Source: Inia geoffrensis
Taxonomy: Eukaryota; Chordata; Mammalia; Artiodactyla; Iniidae
Assembly: GCA_036417435.1 (NCBI GenBank)
Contig: CM070903.1
Location: forward strand, 57,636,001-57,700,000
DNA length: 64,000 nucleotides
Direction: 5' to 3'
The translations under genes and the position numbers were made by a program. The notes under the pieces were generated by a model that was given only the letters and a program-made list of their open reading frames with translations, made no database searches and had not been told where the DNA came from. The first letter of the stretch is position 1. Every line of letters begins with the position of its first letter. Below are positions 1 through 11,228 of the stretch, piece after piece.

Positions 1-248
1 GTTTCTTAGCATAATAGAGAAGGCCCTTCAGGGTTTAACTTTAACCTATATTTTCAGACTTAGGCATCTTTTCTCTCATCATTCACTCTTCCAAACTTCC
101 TCTCTCCAAAATATGTCCTTAGTTATAAATGGCATTTTGACTGTTTCCCAAATACATAATACATTTTTATACCACACTAATTAGGATGTTTTCAGAAAAA
201 TTGATTTAAGTGGCTTAAAGAACATTTATTATTTCATATAAAAAAATC

Positions 249-250
<2 letters not shown>

Positions 251-292
<42 letters not shown>
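251..292. repeat. (AG)n microsatellite
   Basis: An uninterrupted AG dinucleotide run of about 21 units. No coding or regulatory role is visible. Pure dinucleotide tracts of this length are usually length-variable. Confidence 0.97.
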
Positions 293-295
<3 letters not shown>

Positions 296-984
296 CCAGT
301 GTTAGCTGGTTCAGTGGTATAATGAAGTCATCAGAAATGTGGTTCTTTTCTTTTTCCTCTCTGCCATTTTCAGCTTGTTGTTTTTGTTCTCCTCATGATC
401 ACACATTGGCTGAACCAGCTCCATAAATCACATTTTCAAACAACAGCATCTGCAGGCAGTAAAAAGGAGTTTTTCTGTTTTATATAGCTTTTTCAGAGTG
501 AGAGAGCTTTATTGGAAGTCTTCAGGCATCTGTTCTTGTCCCATTGGCCAGAATTGCGTCTCATGCTCTTGTCTGTCTATTGGTTGAAGCCAATTGGTTG
601 AAAGATTGGTTTAAGCCAGTAATCATTTGCCCACTGTGGTTAGGGAGAGACTTTATCTCCTTGGAAGAAATGACTGGAGAAGACTGAACAAAACTGTTTT
701 CCTGATAAGAAAGAAGTTGGGAAATAGCTGTTCAATGGGAAACTATGTCTTTCATAAACATGACTACTTTTCTGTTTGCAATGTTCTCTGCCTGTTTCCA
801 CTTCCCTTCAGGTAAATTACAACTCAATCACCAATAATCTCGTCCAATGTCATGTCCTCTGTGCAGCTTTATTCAACTCTCTGTAGAAAGAGTTAGCTGT
901 TTTTTTCTTTACTTCCAAAGCTGTTTGTCCATATGTCTATTAAATCAATTAGCAAACTATATTGCATATACCTGTATACATATC
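293..984. other. unassigned AT-rich sequence
   Basis: No gene or confident repeat family was recognised. A small ORF at 627-815 has no homology that I can recognise and no splice or codon-use support, so it is treated as chance. The cluster of ATTGG motifs at 541-618 is listed separately. Confidence 0.6.
579..618. repeat. short tandem repeat, 12-14 bp unit x3, with ATTGG motifs
   Basis: Three imperfect units, attggttgaagcca (579-592), attggttgaaag (593-604) and attggtttaagcca (605-618), follow one another. Each starts with ATTGG, the reverse complement of CCAAT. A further cattgg lies at about 542. The repeat is clear; any CCAAT-box function is speculative. Confidence 0.75.
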
Positions 985-1125
985 TATTCCTTCTGTTAGA
1001 TGGCAAGATCTTGGAAATGAAGTGTTTATTTGACACTGAATTCCTAGTACTCAACATTTTACCTGGCCCAGAGTAGATGCTGAGTAAATGTTTGCAAGAT
1101 TGAATGATCAAAGTCAAACTATATC
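985..1125 (+). repeat. LINE-2 3'-end fragment
   Basis: The stretch runs through 'cctggcccagagtagatgc' and then 'tgagtaaatgtttg', the pattern of the conserved LINE-2 3' end ('cctggcacatagtaggcgctcaataaatgtttg' type). It is divergent and short, so a MIR tail sharing this motif is the alternative. Confidence 0.6.
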
Positions 1126-1260
1126 AGAATATCTCAAAAAATGCTTTTTTGTTTGTGTGTGTGGTTTATATAACTAACTCATAACAAGTACTATTTTCTA
1201 AGGATGGTTGCTCTCTTCTAATTTATAGCTGGACTGGAAATAATGGCTTTCCTATCTTTT

Positions 1261-1695
1261 TTTTTTCACATCTTTATTGGAGTATAAATGCTTTACAATG
1301 TTGTGTTAGTTTCTACTGTACAACAAAGTGAATCAGCTATATGTATACATATATCCCCATATCCCCTCCCTCTTGAGCCTCCCTCCCACCCTCCCTATCC
1401 CATCCCTCTGGGTCATCAGAAAGCACCAAGCTGATGTCCCTGTGCTATGCAGCTGCTTCCAACTAGCCATCCATTTTACATTTGGTAGTGTATAAATATC
1501 AGTGCTACTCTCTCACTTCATCCCAGCTTCCCCTTCCTCCCCATGCCCTCAAGTCTGTTCTCTACGTCTGCATCTTTATTCCTGCCCTGCCACTAGGTCC
1601 ATCAGTACCACTTTTTAAAATTCCATATGTATGCATTAGCATATGGTATTTGCTTTTCTCTTTCTGACTTATTTCACTCTGTATGACAGATTCTA
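1261..1695 (-). mobile_element. 5'-truncated L1 insertion with 16-bp TSD
   Basis: Read on the minus strand this is the last ~26 codons of L1 ORF2 (beginning near the SVIQSE segment), then an L1 3' UTR with a G-rich tract, an AATAAA signal (1273-1278) and a short poly(A). A perfect 16-bp duplication, ggctttcctatctttt, flanks it at 1245-1260 and 1696-1711. This is the signature of target-primed reverse transcription with early termination. It cannot encode a working protein. Confidence 0.95.
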
Positions 1696-1779
1696 GGCTT
1701 TCCTATCTTTTGAAAACTTTTTTTGGGTGCTTTAGATGTTTAGAAGCCAAACTAACCTGGACATATAAATTCAAAATGT

Positions 1780-2270
1780 GTATGTTTAACGCTGTCCTAG
1801 GCTCTTGGGATACACAATAACACAGGTACAGACACTGTTCTCAGGGAGCCCAGAATCTTATGGAGGAGATAGGCTTTTTAAATAAGTAATTACAATTCAG
1901 TGTATACTTGGAGAAATACATCCTGACCCAAAGTAGGAATTCCAAGGGAGAAAATGATGAGACAGGTGATCCTCTTGGATATCCTCTTTGATTAACCCCT
2001 ATCCATAGTGGAAGTGATGCCTAACTTTGGTCTGGGAGGATATTAAGAGCTTTTCCAGGTGAACCAGGGAGGGAAGGCATTCCAAGATGAGGCAGAAGAA
2101 TATACAAAGATACAGAATCATATAATCATATGCATAATTAGAAAGTGCAAGTAGTTCTACAATCTTAGAAGATATATTTTGAGAAGAACAATACCAGGAG
2201 AGGAAACTTCACAGGGAAACAAAGGGTTGTTTTGTGTCATGGGAAGGATCTAGAGCTTCTCTGAAGGCTT
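1780..2270 (+). repeat. ancient interspersed repeat ('gctgtcctaggctcttggg' type)
   Basis: The order of motifs matches a widespread old mammalian repeat: a 'tgtcctaggctcttgggatac' core, 'cagacactgttctcagggag', 'aagtaattacaattcagtg', then 'ggaaggcattccaagatgagg'. Related copies occur in this window near 2925, 35090, 41815, 45785, 52317 and 53570. I recognise the pattern but cannot name the family with confidence. Confidence 0.6.
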
Positions 2271-2924
2271 TTACTTGGAGCTGGTTAGCTCATCTGCATT
2301 ATGGCAAAGGGAATACGCCCTTTAAGTGACAAATGCACTCTGAGCTCTCATTGGATAGATGGTGGTAAAGTCTTTTATTGGAAAATTAGAGAACCTCAGC
2401 AGACTAAATTGATATAAAATGACCCACTTTCTGTTTTACTTTTAAAATAATAGGAAATTTGAAATGGATCTTCTCCCCATGAGCATTTTTCATCCTCTTA
2501 TTGTCACCTGGGGGATGTTAATGCTTTTGGACTGCTGCCTGCAGCCTTGGCCTTGCCCCCTAAGTGGATATTCGGTGATGGCTGCACACCCTCATAAAGA
2601 TAGACTGCTGATTACATTTCCATTAAAGACCAGAGCCATGCCTGTCTGCTAATTTCCCTGCCAATAAGAGTTAGAGTTTTACAGTGGCCAGTTTACTGTG
2701 GAGAAAAACCACTTTTCTTGTCAGAGTGCAAAGAGATAGCATAAGAAATTTAAGACCATGGCCTTCATCAACAAATATCCTAAGTAGAGTTTATAAAATA
2801 TTATACCTTTTTCTGTGTGTCATATGCCATTCTTTGTGACAAGTTATATTAATTTCTGCCCTTTCAGATTCTATTTTTTCACTGCAGGCACATTGGATAT
2901 AGAGAGTATAATTCCAGATACCCA
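2271..2924. other. unassigned sequence
   Basis: Nothing recognised. The 62-codon ORF at 2464-2652 lacks recognisable domains and is flanked by stops in AT-rich sequence, so it is judged non-coding. Confidence 0.6.
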
Positions 2925-3060
2925 TTCATCAAACATCTATGAAACATTGATAGTGTGCCACATGTTGTGCTAGGTGTCATGGCTTAAAAAATGAATGTGA
3001 CATGTCTGTTGCCCTCAAGAAGGTTACAATCCAACCTGACCCACCTGAGTGTAAGGTGTT
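2925..3060 (+). repeat. ancient interspersed repeat fragment
   Basis: The segment 'atagtgtgccacatgttgtgctaggtgtcatgg' followed by 'ttgccctcaagaaggttacaa' repeats the hallmark of the element at 1780-2270, here with its 5' part. It is divergent and partial. Confidence 0.6.
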
Positions 3061-3245
3061 TTGATGGCAAATGCAAAAACAAAATTCTTATGAAAGAAAG
3101 GAAAGCTATCATAACACCGTGGTTAGCAAAAAGAAATCATAAGTAAAATTCTGGGATCCAGATTATCATTAGTAGTAGATTTAATTATAATAAAGTCTCT
3201 GTAACAAAAAATGTTATATTTTTTTCTCTCTTTTTGATTACCCAT

Positions 3246-4012
3246 TGTTATGGACTGAATGTTTATTTACCCATAAAATTCATATGTTGAAGCCATAACT
3301 CCCAATGTGATGGTGTTTTGAGTTTGGGACTTTGTGAGGTAATTAGGGTTTAATGAGGACATGAAGGTGGGGCCTTCATGATAGAATTAGCATGCTTAAA
3401 AGAAGAGACAGGGCTTCCCTAGTGGCACAGTGCTTAAAAATCCACCTGCCAATGCAGGGGAAACGGGTTCAAGCCCTGGTCCAGGAAGATCCCACATGCC
3501 ATGGAGCAACAAAGCCCGTGTGCCATAACTACTGAGCCTGCACTCTAGGGCCCACGAGCCACAACTACTGAATCCCGTGCACCTAGAGCCCATGCTTTGC
3601 AACAAGAGAAGCCACTGCAATGAGAAGCCTGCACACAGCAAGGAAGAGTAGCCCCTGCTCGCAACTTGAGAAAGCCTGCGTGCAGCAACGAAGACCCAAC
3701 GCAGCCAAAAATAAATAAATACATAAATTTATAGAAAAAGAAAAAGAAGAGACACCAGAGAGCTGACTTGCCCACCCGCCTTCGCTTTCTCTTTCTCTCA
3801 CTCTCTTCAAGTGCATGTACTGAGGAAAGGCCATGTGAGCACATAGCAAGCAGGCAGCTGCCTGCATGGCACTATGAGAGCTCTCACCAGAATAGACCAT
3901 GCTGGCACCCTGACTTAGGACTTGTAGCCTCCAGAACTGTGAGAAAATACATTTCTGTTGTTTAAACCACCTAGTCTGTGGTGGTTTGTAATGCCAGCTT
4001 AAGCTAATATCT
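3246..4012 (+). mobile_element. MLT1-class (MaLR) solo LTR, split by a SINE
   Basis: The element opens with 'tgttatggactgaatg' and 'aaattcatatgttgaag' and closes with 'gcctccagaactgtgag', 'ttctgttgtttaaaccacc' and 'gcttaagctaat', the hallmarks of an ERVL-MaLR LTR of the MLT1 group. The LTR sequence is 3246-3397 plus 3755-4012. The SINE at 3411-3741 and its TSD interrupt it, so the LTR is older. No internal retroviral genes adjoin it; it is a relic with no protein capacity. Confidence 0.85.
3411..3741 (+). mobile_element. CHR-type tRNA-derived SINE, long form
   Basis: It starts with 'gggcttccctagtggcacag', carries a pol III A box (tggcacagtg) and a decayed B box (ggttcaagccc), and continues through the long body to 'gcagccaaaaataaataaat'. 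A 13-bp TSD, aaaagaagagaca, flanks it at 3398-3410 and 3742-3754. It is nested inside the MLT1 LTR. The CpG-depleted sequence suggests an older member than those at 28950 and 34525. Confidence 0.93.
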
Positions 4013-4062
4013 ACCATCCTATAATGGGCACCATGCCTGGTACTTTCCTTTTCTTTTTCCAT

Positions 4063-4230
4063 AATGCTCACCATGACCCTGAAGGCAGTGATTATTATCC
4101 TTATTTTGTTGGTATATAAACTGAGGCCAGGAGCTTAAATAATTTTCCTGGGATGATAGAGCTAATAAGTGGCAAGTCAGGATTTGAGCCCATATCCATG
4201 TTATGTCCACTACCAAGTGATACCACTATA
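4063..4230 (-). repeat. MIR fragment
   Basis: Read on this strand it carries 'aaactgaggccaggagctta' and 'gtggcaagtcaggatttgag', the reverse complement of the MIR core (CTCAGTTTCCTC / tRNA-related region). It is diverged, as expected for MIR. Confidence 0.75.
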
Positions 4231-4395
4231 TAGCATAGATTCATTAATCTCTGTTCCCATAAAGCGCAAAGTATGCTACTCAGATATTTATATTCTAACC
4301 TCCCAAATCTCCACATCTATTCACCTCATAATTTAGTAATAATCACACAAACTAATTTGTTCTTGTTCCTAAACATTCAAAATGCTTGATAATAG

Positions 4396-4407
4396 TGTAT
4401 CATCTAT
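4396..4407. repeat. left target-site duplication of L1-A
   Basis: tgtatcatctat, repeated exactly at 10691-10702 just after the A-rich 3' end of L1-A. It marks the 5' junction of the insertion. Confidence 0.85.
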
Positions 4408-5000
4408 GGCTCACACCCTTCCCAGAGACCCCAGCTGGTGGTGGCGGGGCCCGGGAGGGGCGGAGGCTGGTACAGATGCCTCAACACCACTGCCTTGGTG
4501 AATAGCAGTGTGCTGTCCGCCCAGATTGGAGCAATCCCAGGAGCTGTGTGAACAAAGAAGAGAAAGGGAAGTCTCTCCTAGCAGCATCAGAAGCAGCGGA
4601 TTGTATCTCCACAATCAACTTGATGTACCCTGCATCTGTGGAATACCTGAATAGATAACAAATCATCCCACATTGAGGAGGTGGACTTTGGGAGCAATGA
4701 TATATATATATTTTTTCCCTTTTTCTCTTTTTGTGAGTGTGTATGTGTATGCTTCTGTGTGTGATTTTGTCTGTATAGCTTTGCTTTTAACATTTGTCCT
4801 ACGATTCTATCTGTCCGTTTTTTGTTTTTTTTTTTTTTAAGTATAGTTTTCAGCACTTGTTATCATTGGTGAATTTGGCTTTTGGTTAGGTTACTCTTTC
4901 TTTCCTTTTTTTTTTAAATTACTCAAAATTTTTTTAAAAATTATTTTTGGTTTTTTATTTTAATAACTTTAAAATTTTATCTTATTTTATTTTATATTTT

Positions 5001-5031
<31 letters not shown>

Positions 5032-5504
5032 CCCTTTTATTCTGAGCTGTGTGGATGACAGGCTCTTGGTGCTCCAACCAGGCGTCAGTGCTGTGCCTCT
5101 GCAGTGGGAGAGCCAATTTCAGGACACTGGTCCACAAGAGACCTCCCAGCTCCACATAATATCAAATGGTGAAAATCTCCCAGAGATCTCCATCTCAATG
5201 CCAGCGCCCAGCTCCACTCAATGACCAGCAAGCTACAGTGCTGGACACCCTATGCCAAACAACTAGCAAGACAGGAACACAACCCCACCCATTAGCAGAG
5301 AGGCTGCCTAAAATCATAATAAGTCCACAGACACCCCAAAACACACCAGCAGATGTGGACCTGCCCACCAGAAAGACAAGATCGAGCCTCATCAACAGAA
5401 CACAGGCACTAGTCCCCTCCAGCAGGAAGCCTACACAACCCACTGAACCAACCTTAGCCACTGGAGGCAGACACCGAAAACAACAGGAACTATGAACCTG
5501 CAGC
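4408..5504 (+). promoter_or_regulatory. 5' UTR of L1-A with one copy of the variable module
   Basis: The first ~270 bp align with the CpG-rich 5' UTR parts of L1-B and L1-C ('cacaatcaacttgatgtacc', 'acaaagaagagaaagggaag'). Between about 4700 and 5035 lies one copy of a T-rich module ('tttgtctgtatagctttgct', 'acatttgtcctacgattcta'), ending in a (TTTC)n tract at about 5000-5031. The same module is present twice in L1-B (opposite orientation on the plus strand) and absent from L1-C. The last ~470 bp lead into ORF1. Promoter activity is inferred from L1 biology only. Confidence 0.75.
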
Positions 5505-6434
5505 ATGGGAAAAGGAGACCCAAAACACAGAAAGTTAAGCAAAATGAGAAGACACAGAAATACACAGCAGATGAAGGACCAAGGTAAAAACCCACCAGAC
5601 CTAACAAATGAAGAGGAAATAGGCAGTCTACCTGAAAAAGAATTCAGAATAACGATAGTACAGATACAAAATCTTGGAAATAGAATGGAGAAAATACAAG
5701 AAACGTTTAACAAGGAACTAGAAAAACTAAAGAGAAAACAAACAATGATGAACAACACAATAAATGAAATTAAAAATTCTCTAGAAAGAATCAGTAGTGG
5801 AATAACTGAGGCAGAAGAACAGATAAGTAACCTGGAAGATAAAATAGGGGAAATAACTACCTCAGAGCAGAATAAAGAAAAAAGAATGAAAAGAATTGAG
5901 GACAGTCTGAGAGACTTCTGGGACAATATTAAACGCACCAACATTTGAATTATAAGGGTCCCGGAAGAAGAAGAGAAAAATAAAGGGACTGAGAAAATAT
6001 TTGAAGAGATTATAGTTGAAAACTTCCCTAATATGGGTAAGGAAATACTTAATCAAGTCAGGGAACCACAGAGAGTCCCATACTAGATAAATCCATGGAA
6101 AAACACACCAAGATACATATTAATCAAACTATCAAAAATTAAATACAAAGAAAAAATATTAAAGCAGCAAGGGAAAAACAATAAATAGTATACAAGGGAA
6201 TCCCCATAAGGTTAACAGCTGATCTTTCAGCAGGAACTCTGCAAGCCAGAAGGGAGTGGCAGGACATATTTAAAGTGGTGAAGGAGAAAAACCTGCAATC
6301 AAGATTACTCTACCCAGCAAGGATCTCATTCAGATCTGATGGAGAAATTAAAACCTTTACAGACAAGCAAAAGCTGAGAGAGCTCAGCACCACCAAACCA
6401 GCTCTACAACAACTGCTAAAGGAACTTCTCTAGG
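5505..6434 (+). pseudogene. L1 ORF1 remnant (L1-A)
   Basis: The first 147 codons are open (5505-5948). They encode a Lys/Glu-rich coiled-coil region with heptad-like stretches ending at the conserved 'DNIKRTNI' segment. A TGA then replaces the next Arg codon at the start of the RNA-recognition domain, and further stops and indels follow. The end is recognisable from sequence coding for 'ADLSAGTLQARREWQ' and 'FTDKQKLREL'. ORF1p is the trimeric RNA-binding chaperone of the L1 particle; this copy could make at most a coiled-coil stub. Unlike L1-B and L1-C it keeps an upstream ATG giving MGKGDPK at the start. Confidence 0.9.
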
Positions 6435-6491
6435 CAAGAAACACAAGAGAAGGAAAAGACCTACAATAACAAACCCAAAGCAATTAAGAAA

Positions 6492-9400
6492 ATGGGAATA
6501 GGAACATACATATCAATAATTACCTTAAATGTAAATGGACTAAATGCTCCCACCAAAAGACACAGATTGGCTGAATGAATACAAAAACAAGACCCATATA
6601 TTTGCTGTCTACAAGAGACCCACATCAGACCTAGAGACACATACAGACTGAAAGTAAGGGGATGGAAAAAGATATTTCATACAAATGGAAACCAAAAGAA
6701 AGCTGCAAGTAGCAATTCTCATATCAGACAAAATAGATTTTAAAATAAAGACTATTAGAAGAGACAAAGAAGGACACTACATAATGATCAAGGGATTGAT
6801 CCAAGAAGAAGATATAACAATTGTAAATATTTATGCACCCAACATAGGAGCACCTCAATATATAAGGCAAATACTAACAGCCATAAAAGGAGAAATCGAC
6901 AGTAACACATTCATAGTAGGGGACTTTAACACCCCACTTTCACCAGTGGACAGATCATCCAAGATAAATATAAATAAAAAAACACAAGCTTAAATGATAC
7001 ATTAAACAAGGTGGACTTAATTGATATTTATAGGACATTCCATCCAAAAACAACAGAATACACTTTCTCCTCAAGTGCTCATGCAACATTCTCCAGGATA
7101 GGTCATATCTTGAGTCACAAGTCAAGCCTTGGTAAATTTAAGAACATTGAAATCGTTTCAAGTATCTTTTCTGACTACAATGCTATGAGACTAGATATCA
7201 ATTACAGGAAGAAATCTGTAAAAAATACAAACACATGGAGGCTAAACAATACACTACTTAATAACCAAGAGATCACTGAAGAAATCAAAGAGAAAATCAA
7301 AAAATACCTAGAACCAAATGACAAGAAAATACGATGACCCAAAACCTATGAGATGCAGCAAAAGCAGTTCTAAGAGGGAAGTTTAGAGCAATGCAATCCT
7401 ACCTTAAGAAACAAGAAACATCTCAAATAAACAACCTAACAGTTCACCTAAAGCAATTAGAGAAAGAAGAACAAAAAAGCCATAGTTAGCAGAAGGAAAG
7501 AACTCGTAAAGATCAGAGCAGAAATAAATGAAATAGAAACACAAAAGCCATCTCAAAGATCAATAAAATTAAAAGCTGGTTCTTTGAGATGATGAACAAA
7601 ATTGATGAACCATTATCCAGACTCATAAAGAAAAAGAGGGAGAGGACTCAAATCAGTAGCATTAGAAACGAAAGAGGGGAAGTAACAACTGACACTGCAG
7701 AAATATAAAGGATCACGAGAGATTACTACAAGCAACTCTCTGCCAATAAAATGGACAACCTGGAAGAAATGGACACATTCTTAGAAATGCACAACCTTCT
7801 GAGACTGAACCAGGAAGAAATAGAAAACACGAACAGACCAATCACAAGCACTGAAATTGAAACTGTGAGTAAAAATCTTCCACCAAACAAAAGCCCAGGA
7901 CCAGATGGCTTCACAGTCGAATTCTATCAAACATTTAGAGAAGAGCTAACACCTATCCTTCTCACACTCTTCCGAAATATAGCAGAGGGAGGAGCACTCC
8001 CTAATTCATTCTATGAGGCCACCATCACCTTGCTACCAAAACCAGACAAAGATGTCACAAAAAATGAAAACCACAGACCAATATCACTGATGAACATAGA
8101 TTCAGAAATCCTCAACAAAATAGTAGCAAACAGAATATGACAGCACATTAAAAGGATCATACACCATGATCAAGTCGGGTTTATTCCAGGAATGCAAGGA
8201 TTCTTCAATATATGCAAATCAATCAATGTGATACACGATATTAACAAATTGAAGGAGAAAAAGCATATGATCCTCTCGAAAGATGCAGAGAAAGCTTTTG
8301 ATAAAATTCAACACCCATTTATGATAAAAACCCTCCAGAAAGTAGCCATAGAGGGAACTTACCTCAACATAATCAAGGCCATATATGAGAAACCCACAGC
8401 CAACATCGTCTTCAGTGGTGAAAAACTGAAACCATTTCCACTAAGATCAGGAAAAAGACAAGGTTGCCCACTCTCACCACTGTTATTCAACATAGTTTTG
8501 GAAGTTTTAGCCACAGCAATCAGGGAAGAAAAGGAAATAAAAGGAATCGAAATTGGAAAAGAAGAAGTAAAGCTGTCACTGTTTGCGGATGTCATGATAC
8601 TACACATAGAGAATCCTAAAGATGCTACCAGAAAACTACTAGAGCTAATCAATGAATTTGGTAAAGTAGCAGAATATAAAATTAATGCACAGAAATCTCT
8701 TGCATTCCTATACAACATTGATGAAAAATCTGAAAGTGAAATTAAGAAAACACATTTACGAATGCAACAAAAATAATAAAATACCTCAGAATAAACCTAA
8801 CCCAAGGAGACAAAAGACCCCTATGCAGAAAATTATAGGACACTGTTGAAAGAAATTAAAGATGATACAAATAGTTGGAGAGATATACCCTGTTCTTGTA
8901 TTGGTAGAATCATCATTGTGAAAATGACTATACTACCCAAAGCAACCTACAGATTCAGTGCAATCCCTATCAAACTACCATTGGCATTTTTCACAGAACT
9001 AGAACAAAAAATTTCACAATTTATATGGAAACATAAAAGACCCCTAATAGCCAAAGCAATCTTGAGAAAGAAAAACAGAGCTGGAGGAATCAGGCTCCCA
9101 GGCTTCAGACTATACTACAAAGCTACAGTAATCAAGACAGTATGGTATGGGCACAAAAACAGAAATATAGATCAATGAATCAGGATAGAAAGCCCAGAGA
9201 TAAACCCATGCACATATGGTTACCTTATCTTTGATAAAGGAAGCAAGAATATACAGTGGAGAAAAGACAGCGTCTTCAGTAAGTGGTGCTGGGAAAACTG
9301 GACAGCTACATGTTAAAGGATGAAATTAGATCACTCCCTACCACCATACACGAAAATAAACTCAAAATTGATTAAAGACCTAAATGTAAGGCCAGACACT

Positions 9401-10299
9401 ATCAAACTCTTAGAGGAAAGCATAGGCAGACCACTCTATGACATAAGTCACAGCAAGATCCTTTTTGACTCACCTCCTACAGTAATGGAAATAAAAACAA
9501 AAATAAACAAGTGAGACCTAATGAAACTTAAAAGCTTTTGCACAGCAAAGGAAACCATAAACAGTACGGAAAGACAACCCTCAGAATGGGAGAAAATATT
9601 TGCAAATGATGCAACTAACAAAGGATTAATCTCCAAATTTTACAAGCAGCTCATGCAGCTCAGTATCAAATAAACAAACAACCTAATCCAAAAATGGGCA
9701 GAAGATCTAAATAGACAGTTCTCCCTAGAAGATATAAAGATTGCCAACAAACACATGAAAGAATGCCCAACATCATTAATCATTAGAGAAATGCAAAACA
9801 AAACTACAATGGGATATCATCTCACACCGGTCAGAATGGCCATCATCAAAAAATCTACAAACAATAAATTCTGGAGAGTGTGTGCAGAAAATCGCATGCT
9901 CATATACTTCTGTTGGGAATTTAAATTGATACAGCCACTATGGAGGTCAATATGGAGGTTCCTTAAAAAGTAAAAATAGAACTACCATATGACCCAGCAA
10001 TCTCAGTACTGGGCATATACCCTTAGAAAACCATAATTCAAAAAGAGTCATGTACCACAATGTTCACTGCAGCTCTATTTACGATGGCCAGGACATGGAA
10101 GCAACCTAAGTGTCCATCAACAGATGAGTGGATAAAGAAGATGTGGCACATATATACAATGGAATATTACTCAGCTATAAAACGGAACGAAATTGAGTTA
10201 TTTGTAGTGAGGTGGATGGACCAAGAGTCTGTCATACAGAGTGAAGTAAGTTAGAAAGAGAAAAAGACTGTATGCTAACACATATATATGGAATCTTAA
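6492..10299 (+). pseudogene. L1 ORF2 (endonuclease-reverse transcriptase) remnant (L1-A)
   Basis: Homologous to the ~1270-residue L1 endonuclease/reverse transcriptase. A TGA appears at codon 29 (6576-6578), and about a dozen further breaks split the frame into pieces at 6685-6993, 7011-7337, 7751-8140, 8192-8776, 8846-9178, 9320-9514, 9755-9973 and 10060-10254. Key residues are also lost: the endonuclease segment RIDHIL reads RIGHIL, the RT catalytic FADD reads FADV (GTC at 8591-8593), and the C-terminal Cys/His cluster has lost most of its Cys and His residues. It is dead as a source of enzyme. Confidence 0.95.
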
Positions 10300-10690
10300 A
10301 AAAAAAAAAAAAAAAAAAGAATGGTCATGTAGAACCTAGGGGCAAGATGGGAATAAAGACCCAGACCTACTGGAAAATGGACTTGAGTACGCAGGGAGGG
10401 GGAAGTGTATGCTGGGACAAAGTGAGAGACTGGTAGTGTATATATGGACATATATACACTACCAAATGTAAAACAGATAGCTAGTTGGAAGAAGTTGCAT
10501 AGCACAGGGAGACCAGGTCAGTGCTTTGTGACCAGCTAGAAGGGTGGGATAGGGAGGGTGGGAGGGACGGAGATACAAGAGGGAAGAGATGTGGGGATAT
10601 ATGTATATGTATAACTGATTCACTTCGTTATAAAGCAGAAAGTAACACACCATTTTAAAGGAATTATACTCCAATAAAACTTCAAAAAAA
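10300..10690 (+). other. L1-A 3' UTR
   Basis: It begins with an A-rich tract (10299-10318) and runs through the conserved G-rich run 'ggtgggatagggagggtggg' (about 10545-10565), which could form a G-quadruplex. It ends at 'ccaataaaac' with AATAAA at 10673-10678. The G-rich tract is a usual feature of mammalian L1 3' UTRs. Confidence 0.85.
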
Positions 10691-10702
10691 TGTATCATCT
10701 AT

Positions 10703-11228
10703 ATACTGATTTCAGGAGGCATAGAAGCAGGAGAAGTTTTTTTTTTTCTGAGATCCAAGTGCCATCTTCTTCAGTAACTATTTAATGTTGTAATGATGAA
10801 GAGAAGCAATATAACAGTTGTCTGCCACAATATGATAGCACATTCATCATGTGATTAGTGAGATTCTTTGGCTCTGTTTTTATTTATTTTGGAAATTATG
10901 TGATGATGTGAATCAATGGCAGGTGGGACTGTCAGGTACCTCATTTAGGAAATCATACAGGTGTTCTTCTGATTTGGATCGTTTATTTCCGTGTCAGTTC
11001 TGGCCTATCTGTTGAAATATGGAGAGTATATAAATTTGGTACTATTTTCTTTTTCCAGTATGTTTTGAACTTGTGTATTTTTTTCAGTGGCTGAAATAAT
11101 GTACATTTATTCCTGAGCCAATATCTTTTGAGGGAGGTCTGAATGTATTCATGTTACTGCCTCATTGCTCTCTTTTCCTTTATAGGAGAATTTCTGAGAG
11201 TGGTTTGTACTCACTGATTCTAATTTCT
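10703..11228. other. unassigned AT-rich sequence
   Basis: No ORF of note and no repeat family recognised. It starts immediately after the right TSD of L1-A. Confidence 0.6.

Larger units (their letters stand above)
4408..10690 (+). mobile_element. L1-A: old, near full-length L1 with decayed ORFs
   Basis: A 6.3-kb element with 5' UTR (4408-5504), ORF1 remnant (from 5505), ORF2 remnant (from 6492) and a 3' UTR ending in AATAAA (10673-10678) and a short A tail. The 12-bp TSD at both ends shows it inserted as one unit. Many stops and frameshifts, and its divergence from L1-B and L1-C, mark it as the oldest of the three long copies. Its 5' end lacks the 'aagatggcgg' start seen in L1-B, so it is either slightly truncated or from an older subfamily. 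Confidence 0.95.

Noticed and set aside
3583..4074. 163-codon minus-strand ORF
   Set aside because: It spans the SINE and the MLT1 LTR on the antisense strand; no domain. Repeat-derived chance ORF.
5195..5944. 249-codon minus-strand ORF
   Set aside because: It is antisense to the L1-A leader and ORF1 and its hydrophobic look comes from reading the Lys/Glu-rich strand backwards.
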